A stretch of DNA of 64,000 nucleotides from Adineta ricciae (Eukaryota; Rotifera; Eurotatoria; Adinetida; Adinetidae). The DNA lies in assembly GCA_905250025.1 (NCBI GenBank), contig CAJNOJ010000293.1, positions 59,777 through 123,776 of the forward strand, in the 5' to 3' direction. Of the stretch, positions 57,401 through 64,000 are shown one piece after another. The notes under the pieces were generated by a model, which was not told the origin of the DNA, did not search any database, and saw only the letters and a list, made by a program, of their open reading frames with translations. Within the stretch, counting starts at the first letter, position 1. Each line of letters starts with the position of its first letter. A program made the translations under genes and the position numbers.

Positions 57401-59741
57401 AATTTTAGGCCGTAAATGCACCTTTACAAGCACGAACCACTATTCTTGACTCCGATTCTGTCGTAGCTACAGAGTTTCCCGAAGACTATGATACCGATCT
57501 AGAAGCGGAGTGGGCTAATTCGCGTAAAACATATTCCCATTTTATCCTATAATTCCTAATCTGCAATATCTAGGTATGTTTGCCGCTGGTGATGATTTCT
57601 CATTGGAAACAATACAAACGAATCGCAACCTCTACTATCATCAGCAACAACTAGCTCATCAAATCAACATTCAAATGACTGAACTCATCTCACTATTGAC
57701 TTCAACATTGAACATTCATCTCAATATTGGACAAGATTTTCACATCCAGACATCGCAAGTCATCATGACGTTAGAGACCAAATCTTCACAATCACTTGCA
57801 AATCACTTCACAAAAACCATCGGCGGTGGTCAAGTTCAACTTCCCAATAACTTCGCGTCTTATCTTGGCACAAACGAAAAGATCTCCATTCGAGTGAGTT
57901 TCTCACTGCTGTTCGTACAAGTGACTGACTCTTTGTTCTTTAGTCAATCATGGAACCATTGGCACCATTCGGCAACTCCAAATCAACATCCAACACCAAT
58001 CTATCTCGATCACTCTCATTCTCCATTCTTAATCAAGATCAAAACGAAGTTTCAATTCAAACAGCAAATAATCAGTCAATCGAACTTATCATTCCGCGTG
58101 ATCCCAATCTCATCATTCCACCAATGATCCATCAGAATGTCACATCACTCAACTCCACTTCTCCTCACCAACTCCTCTTCTATTTCCAATATGTGAGTTT
58201 GTCATCATCATCACTGGCAGTTTCAGTTCATTGGGAAGTGGAACCATCGAGTACAAGTCTCGCTTACTTGTTTGTCTATCGTTTCGATCAGACACCACAA
58301 CTCAACACGTCAATCAATCACATCGATGGATGGACACTTTTTTGTCCTTCTAATCTCCCAAATGACAGTGTGTACACTTATTATGTCGATAATCAACAAA
58401 CAAACGGTCATCAGTCGATCATCTTTGGTTTGAGAGAACTCAATACAACTGAAACCATTCAACATTGTTCAAACACATCACTCACACATCCTCCCATCAC
58501 AGATCAACCATTCAACTTCACCTCAGACTATGGACTCAGAATCTACACATCTGGCTGCTATTATCTCGACGAGAATCAGCAGTGGAAGTCAGATGGACTC
58601 GTTGTTGGGCCATTGACTAATCACAGTCAAACTCAATGTTATTCCACTCATCTGACAACATTTGCAGGTGGATTTGTTGTTTTACCTAACACAATCGACT
58701 GGAATTATGTGTTTGTCAACGGTGACTTCGTGAAGAATAAAACAGTTTATTTGACAGTGATTGTTGCTTGTGTGATCTATGTGGTTCTGATGATTTGCGC
58801 ACGATATTATGACAAGGAAGATGTGCAGATGTCGAATATTACAATGTTGCCTGACGACAAGAATGATATTCGTCGTCATATTCTGCAGCGAGGTGGATTT
58901 GATGTCTTGATGAGTGTTCCCAAGTCATTGGGACTGTTGAATTACATTTGCAAAGATTCATTATCATCGTGGTTTCTGAAAAATATCACCCTTTGTGTTT
59001 TTCAACGATGGTTCGCTGTTAAGAAACATGATGGAAAGATCGAACGTGCTCTAACCGTTGCAAACGAATTGGAGAACAGTCAATTCGCTCGTGTCCACCG
59101 TTTGCGTGATGAACGATCGAGAAAGATGCAAATGTGTTCTGTCATTCATGAAATAATGCTGCGTGCGTGTTTTTTGTCAGTAGTTTATGTGTTGATCTAT
59201 TCGAGCCGAAATTCAAATGCATTTCATCAGGTGCATCATCTCAGAAGATATTTCCTCAATCCAACACAAGCTGATCTTGATTATACAAAAGTTAGCTTTC
59301 TAGTGGAGCTTAATCTCATTGTCTGTTGTGAAATGATTTAGATTTCAACTGTCGGTGATCTTCGTGCTCAGCAGTGGTGCAATGGCGATCGACAATTATA
59401 TGCATTTGAACGGCAGAATCAATCGTCACTACAAGATGAATGCGATATTCTTATTTACGTTGAAAACATTTCTGAGATCGATAGGTCATTTTTTCTGTTG
59501 AAGTTGTCCAAAAAGCAAATGTCTTTGTGATCGTTTTAGCTTTAAAAAGTTGACAAAAATAGGAACTCAAGCCGAACGAGATTTACAGAACCGTGGAAAA
59601 TGCCATTGCTCGGTTAAACACTTTTCTGGAAAGATGGACCAGCTGTTAATTGATTTGAATCAGGTATATTTTGCTAATGAGCACCAGAGTAATCACACAT
59701 CTAATTGCTGATGTTTGTAGATTTACACGGATAATAAGTGA
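51481..59741 (+). CDS. Polycystin-1-like gene B: two NHL propellers, REJ, GPS, short PLAT, two membrane spans
   Basis: The signal exon is 51481-51541 (LWIIFVIIEEVLS), then a 556-nt intron. Propeller exons are 52098-52988 and 53154-54050, with a Thr-rich linker exon near 54545. REJ exons run from about 55050 to 57893. Exon 57944-59290 carries the GPS motif (TQCYSTHLTTFAGGF, cleavage expected at HL/T), the first span (VYLTVIVACVIYVVLMICAR), a shortened PLAT domain (HILQRGGFDVLMSVPKSLG, LCVFQRWFAVKKHDGKIERA) and a second span (LRACFLSVVYVLIYSSRNSN). Short exons then give ISTVGDLRAQQW and a Cys/Lys-rich tail (FKKLTKIGTQAERDLQ) to the stop at 59739-59741. The early PLAT strands and the rest of the channel-like membrane region of polycystin-1 are absent. 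Confidence 0.8.
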
Positions 59742-60467
59742 GAACAGTTGTTTCAAAAAGAAACATTGACGTATACATCGTATATATTCCTATCCATCGC
59801 TTCTTGTGATAATGTTGTTTGTGGTTGACGTTCATTCACGATAAATAAATTTCGTCGTTCTTATCATCATAGATTCTCTATGTCCATCATCTAGAACATC
59901 TAGGATCCAACAGGCAATTATTCGTCTTTGTATGTCTCGTACAGAATTGAGTACTTCGTACTTTATTCTTTCTTCTTTTCCATAAAACAAATCCTCCGAA
60001 ATGAGAGGAAATAAAAATAGATTGTGCACGATGGAACACCCTCAACATCCATGAATGTAACTGTAAAGAAGCAAATGTATCTGTTCTAGACGAAAACAAA
60101 ACATCAAAACACATTGCTGCAAAAGGATATGAAGGCAAGACCGTTGTGAATGAAAGAAATTCTAATAAATTCCGATAATCGCATTTGGCGTTTTTTTCAT
60201 CTCCACGTAAAAGATCTATTGATTTTCTCCCCTCTAAAGAACACAAAACTTTAAAGCATTGAAATAAAATTGCGCCTTATCTGTCTTTCATATCTTTAAG
60301 AAACATTGAAGTTTCACGGAGAAGAAGATGGATATCTCTTTCTAACTGAAAAGCGAACTTTATTGAGTATGAGATTCGAATAAATAAAGAGAAAGAAGAC
60401 CACTGGGTTAAGAGGAATGGTTAATTTTACAGTGTAGTGAGGAATAAAAGAATGTATTAGTTTGAGT
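59742..60467. other. Spacer between converging genes
   Basis: 3' flanks of gene B (+) and the beta-helix gene (-). Minus-strand open frames here (59832-60246) have no recognisable features. Confidence 0.45.
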
Positions 60468-61562
60468 TTATAAGCCTGGAACAACAGTTGGACCTAAATA
60501 CACCGGTTGAGCACCAACGACTTTAATCTTCCATGCTGTTGTATCTAAAATGACAGTAATATTATTGACTCTTATCGGTGTACCTGTGCCATTGGTACAA
60601 GGAGGATCCACTCCATTTGCAGGCTTTGGTTTGTTGATAGGTGCTTGGATAACGCCTTTGCCATCGTCCATCGCATTACTACAAGCATTGGCGGTGTAAA
60701 CATTACCAACTGTATTATTGGCAATAATGGATTGCGACAATGTCAACGTGTCAGTACAAGCCGCAAAAGCTGCACCAAGCACACCAGCATAATTGTTGGC
60801 AACTGTTAGACCAGACAAGGTACCTGTAACTGGCTTGGAACAGAAGAATGCGCCACCAATTTGAGTGTTAGCTCGATTTCCTATTAAATTAACACTGCTT
60901 AATTCGACAGCTTTTTCATTGGAGAAGAACAGAGCGCCAGCTGTTGTCGCTGAATTGTTAAAAATAGTAGCATTACGAATTCTTGCTGTACCACCCTGAA
61001 TATATAATGCACCTGCTGCACCATTACCACTTTGAACAACAAGGTTACTATCAATTAATACATTATCGAAATTGTTCTGTTCATCACCATTGTAAGACAC
61101 ACGAAAGAATGTTCCACCGAATTTGTTTGCCTGGTTTCTAGTAAATCTTGTTCCGCATATGGTATTATTTCGACCTCTGCCATCGAAACTGATAGCACCA
61201 CCGTTTCCACCCAGACCGGGATTTCCGTCCTTGCCTGTCGCTTGATTGCCTTCAAAATGGCTGTTATAAATCATCAGTCCGCTACCGAGAATACCTAATC
61301 CGCCTCCATTCGAGCATTTGTTTCCGAGAAATACACTGCTAATCACAGTTGTATCACCGCCACCGAGGGTCCAGACGGCACCACCGGCTGTATCTTGACC
61401 AGTAACAGCACCTGTGTTGTTCTCAAAGACACAATTGATAATTTTAGTTGTGCCGCCATTTTTTTGTAAGATAGCACATCCACCGCCATTGTCTTGACAA
61501 TATCCGTTGATAAGTCGAAGTCGTTGAACGGTAAATATTGGTGTTGCATTTCCATAAAACAA
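60468..61562 (-). CDS. Right-handed parallel beta-helix protein, 5' truncated
   Basis: 364 residues are readable, ending at stop 60468; the 5' end abuts the n at 61565, so the N-terminus (including any signal peptide) is missing and the first Met may not be the start. The text is a chain of short Gly/Asn coils (GGGCAILQKNGGTTKI, GGAVWTLGGGDTTVISSVF, GGGLGILGSGLMIYNSHFEG, GGNGGAISFDGRGRNN, AGALYIQGGTARIRNATIF), typical of pectate-lyase-like or POMP/adhesin beta-helices found mostly in secreted bacterial proteins. Conserved NNTG / GNxA turns stack every ~22 residues. It is intronless over this length. Bacterial origin by transfer is plausible. Its substrate or role is unknown. Confidence 0.75.
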   Translation of the reverse strand: MFYGNATPIFTVQRLRLINGYCQDNGGGCAILQKNGGTTKIINCVFENNTGAVTGQDTAGGAVWTLGGGDTTVISSVFLGNKCSNGGGLGILGSGLMIYNSHFEGNQATGKDGNPGLGGNGGAISFDGRGRNNTICGTRFTRNQANKFGGTFFRVSYNGDEQNNFDNVLIDSNLVVQSGNGAAGALYIQGGTARIRNATIFNNSATTAGALFFSNEKAVELSSVNLIGNRANTQIGGAFFCSKPVTGTLSGLTVANNYAGVLGAAFAACTDTLTLSQSIIANNTVGNVYTANACSNAMDDGKGVIQAPINKPKPANGVDPPCTNGTGTPIRVNNITVILDTTAWKIKVVGAQPVYLGPTVVPGL

Positions 61563-61564
61563 GC

Positions 61565-61565
61565 N
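61565..61565. other. Single-n assembly junction
   Basis: Joins the 5' broken beta-helix gene (-) to the middle of an NHL propeller exon (+). The following 121 nt (61566-61686) are identical to 53745-53865 in gene B, so the join falls at a repeat. Confidence 0.8.
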
Positions 61566-64000
61566 AGCTTAACGGTATTACAGTTGCAGGAAGTACATCG
61601 CCTAATCGTACTATCTCACTGGCGTATCCCAGTGGAGTTGTTCTGGATGCTGATGGTTATCTATTTATCGTAGATAGCTACAATCATCGTATCGTAGGAT
61701 CGAATCCAAATGGTTTCCGTTGTATAGTTGGATGTAGTGGTATAGGCAATTCACCAGATCGATTGCGATATCCGACATCGATGAGTTTTGATATGTATGG
61801 GAACATGTTCGTCACTGATACCAGTAATAGTCGTATTCAGAAGTTTAACTGCTCCACGGAGTCATATGGTAAGTAGGTCAGGACAAAGATGTCAGAAACA
61901 ATGCACTAGTAAGTATGCTGTTTTTTTATCTGATAACATATCAATTTGCCAGAATTTACGCAACTGTATGATGTGTTCTCACACAGAATAACATTAACGA
62001 GAGAAATTTTCATCGTCGTTACGAGATTAGCTATTGCTCTAAAGTTTTCTTCTGTGTTTTAGAAACCACGGGCACTGCAAGCCTGTATAGTGGTAACGAG
62101 AACATTTACGTCCCCTCACTAAAAATAAAATGAATTTTAGGAAATACAATGTCGACCACAGCTCAATTTAATCTGCTAACCACAATTACTACACAATCCA
62201 CTGTCGTAACAACGTCTCCAGTGCAAACCGGTAATCGTCCGAAGAGGGATCTTAATCTGTCGCTGTAACGTCATTTATATAGATTTCCTTCTTTAACCGT
62301 TTCTTCACTCTGGAGATTGTACAATAATCTTATAGATATAGATTTTCTTCGCACGTTTATTTTTCTGAATCTTCCCTTTCATTTAGTTCCTTCATACAAT
62401 CGACCGAAGCTAGATACACATCCAATGTGGAGTGCTAACGCAATCACTTTTGCTACCAGCAGTACCGTGGGATCATCACCTTACGGTATCTTCATCACCA
62501 TCAACAACACCATCTATGTTGCCGATCGAACCAACTATCGTGTTCAGATTTGGTCTAATGGAAGTGACATTCCATCACAATCCATCTACGGTACCTATAT
62601 GAACTCATATTCACTTTTTGTCACGACCAATGGTGATATTTTCGTTGATAATGGATACTATAATGGTCGAGTAGATAAACGAACAACAATAACAAATACA
62701 AGTGTACCTGTCATGTATATTAGTTCATCATGCTTTGGTTTATTTGTTGATCTGACTGATACTCTCTATTGTTCAATGAGCAATTACCATCAAGTCATTG
62801 CAAAATCATTACAGAGTAGTTCCAATATCATTACAACAATAGCAGGCACTGGTTGCTATGGATCCACTTCATATCAACTCTATTATCCTATGGGAATATT
62901 TGTGGATACCAATTCTGATCTATATGTAGCAGATCAATACAATCATCGTATTCAGCTCTTTCGTTCAGGACAACTTACCGGTATTACAGTTGCTGGGAGT
63001 ACATCGATCAATCTTACTATTCCACTTTCTTACCCGTCTGGAATTGCCCTCGACTTCGATGGTTACCTCTTTATCGTCGATAAATACAACCATCGCATTG
63101 TTGGATCAGATTCAAGTGGCTTTCGCTGCGTTGTTGGATGCACTGGTAGAGCAGGTTCGAGCTCAAATCAGTTGTACTATCCAACATCGATGAGTTTTGA
63201 CAATCATGGAAACATGTTCGTCACTGATACTAGTAATAGTCGTATTCAGAAATTTATTCACTTGAATAATAGTCGCGGTAAGTTGCTCAGGATATGATTG
63301 TAGATGTTAGTTTAGCGAGTTGCTTTCGTTTCTTCGTTGTAAATGTATAGGAATGAAGTATGTACCATGAAAACCAGTTATGTACCAAAAAGTCTTCTGC
63401 AAAACTGAAGTTCACTAATAAAAAGACATATTTTGATGTATTCTTTCTTTGCATGATATAAAAACGTGGTGACTAGTTTGATAAATTTCAGAAACGCCTC
63501 ATTTTGATGAGATCTACGATCATGATTTAATGTCGTGTGATATCATTTCTATGAGTTTTGTTTCATAGGCGGCATAGAACATAATTAGTATATAACACAC
63601 TGACACTTCGAATTGCGTTTTCCAGTTGCCTAACTGAATCAAAGATCGTTTGATTTATCTGTTAGATTTACTGCACATTGTTTTTCCTTGATTCCTCGGG
63701 TGAACATACAACCACTATTAAAAACAGTCATCAACGCTTTCACTTTCGAAATTGTTATTCTAAAGGAATCTTATTGTATTTTAGTTCCATCATACAACCA
63801 ACCCAAACTTTGCTCGGACGCTTCGTGGAATCCAAATGCAACTACATTTGCTGCTGGAGGAAATAATATAATTGGTTCGTCACCTTACGGTATCTTCATC
63901 ACCATCAACAACACCATCTATGTTGCCGATCGAACCAACTATCGTGTTCAGATTTGGTCTAATGGAAGTGACATTCCATCACAATCCATCTACGGTACCT
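61566..64000 (+). CDS. NHL-propeller gene C, partial at both ends
   Basis: It begins inside a propeller exon (to 61868, last two blades only). Thr-rich linker exons follow at 62063-62092 and 62141-62230, a complete propeller exon at 62387-63277 (891 nt), and the first part of another from 63785 to the window end. All boundaries are phase 1, as in genes A and B. The complete propeller is a mosaic: its right half (about 62898-63270) is ~97% identical to the first propeller of B, and its left part (about 62470-62640) to the second propeller of B. No REJ or GPS exon is within the window. Confidence 0.8.

Noticed and set aside
59832-60246. Minus-strand frames of 65 and 119 codons between gene B and the beta-helix gene
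   Set aside because: No domain, no promoter or splice logic; likely 3' flanking sequence of two converging genes.
42125-64000. CRISPR-like or satellite interpretation of the repeated 120-370-nt tracts
   Set aside because: The repeats are coding NHL/REJ exons with phase-1 introns in a eukaryotic gene array; there are no short direct repeats with unique spacers.
1-64000. tRNA, rRNA or autonomous transposon genes
   Set aside because: I looked for cloverleaf-like sequences and for transposase, integrase or reverse-transcriptase motifs in the translated frames and found none I could support.

Overview
The window looks like a bdelloid rotifer (Adineta/Rotaria-type) nuclear scaffold. The sequence shows AT-rich DNA, dense genes on both strands, and many GT-AG introns of only 47-67 nt. 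It also shows ADP-ribosyltransferase-TPR, F-box and NHL genes next to enzyme genes of bacterial, fungal or plant flavour. That combination is established for bdelloids; the assignment itself is inference, because no rRNA or organelle marker is present.

The scaffold is not one clean contig. A single 'n' sits at 2318 and another at 61565, and each separates two half genes that face each other and cannot belong together. A 43-base N run (49807-49849) cuts a large gene exactly where its sequence becomes identical to its neighbour.

Layout. 1-3.1 kb: a type II membrane protein with a mucin-like repeat ectodomain (+), then a nucleotidyltransferase-like gene (-), both truncated at 2318. 4.4-5.1 kb: a decayed CCCH zinc-finger gene. 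5.4-11.1 kb: two ART-TPR paralogues (the first broken, the second intact) flanking a three-exon F-box gene. 11.7-16.1 kb: a secreted eight-cysteine peptide, an LRR receptor-like protein and a small Gly/Tyr-rich protein, with TATA boxes and three TGACGTCA sites. 16.2-19.1 kb (-): a free-standing MLLE domain, a SABATH-type methyltransferase and a J-like/ankyrin/ART-fold fusion. 19.7-24.5 kb: a CPA2 antiporter, a CRAL-TRIO protein and a UNC93-like transporter. 25-34.8 kb: prolyl iminopeptidase, ADP-ribosylglycohydrolase, a polytopic M28 peptidase, a peroxisomal 2-hydroxyacid oxidase and an HxxxDG acyltransferase. 35.7-40.3 kb: a FAF1-type UAS domain fused to an F-box, a D-2-hydroxyacid dehydrogenase, a four-TM protein and a 23-residue-repeat mini-protein.

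42.1-64 kb: a tandem array of large polycystin-1-like ectodomain genes (A, B and partial C), all on the + strand. Each is built from ~891-nt exons that encode one six-bladed NHL propeller. In A and B these are followed by REJ exons, and in B also by a GPS site, a shortened PLAT and two membrane spans. A reverse-strand beta-helix gene lies between B and C. Long near-identical patches, introns included, alternate with diverged ones, which points to ectopic gene conversion or assembly collapse.

Functional threads are ADP-ribosylation (two ART writers, one ARH eraser, one ART-like fusion), ubiquitin (two F-box proteins, one fused to a p97-cofactor-like UAS domain) and cell-surface recognition (mucin, LRR and NHL-REJ-GPS proteins).
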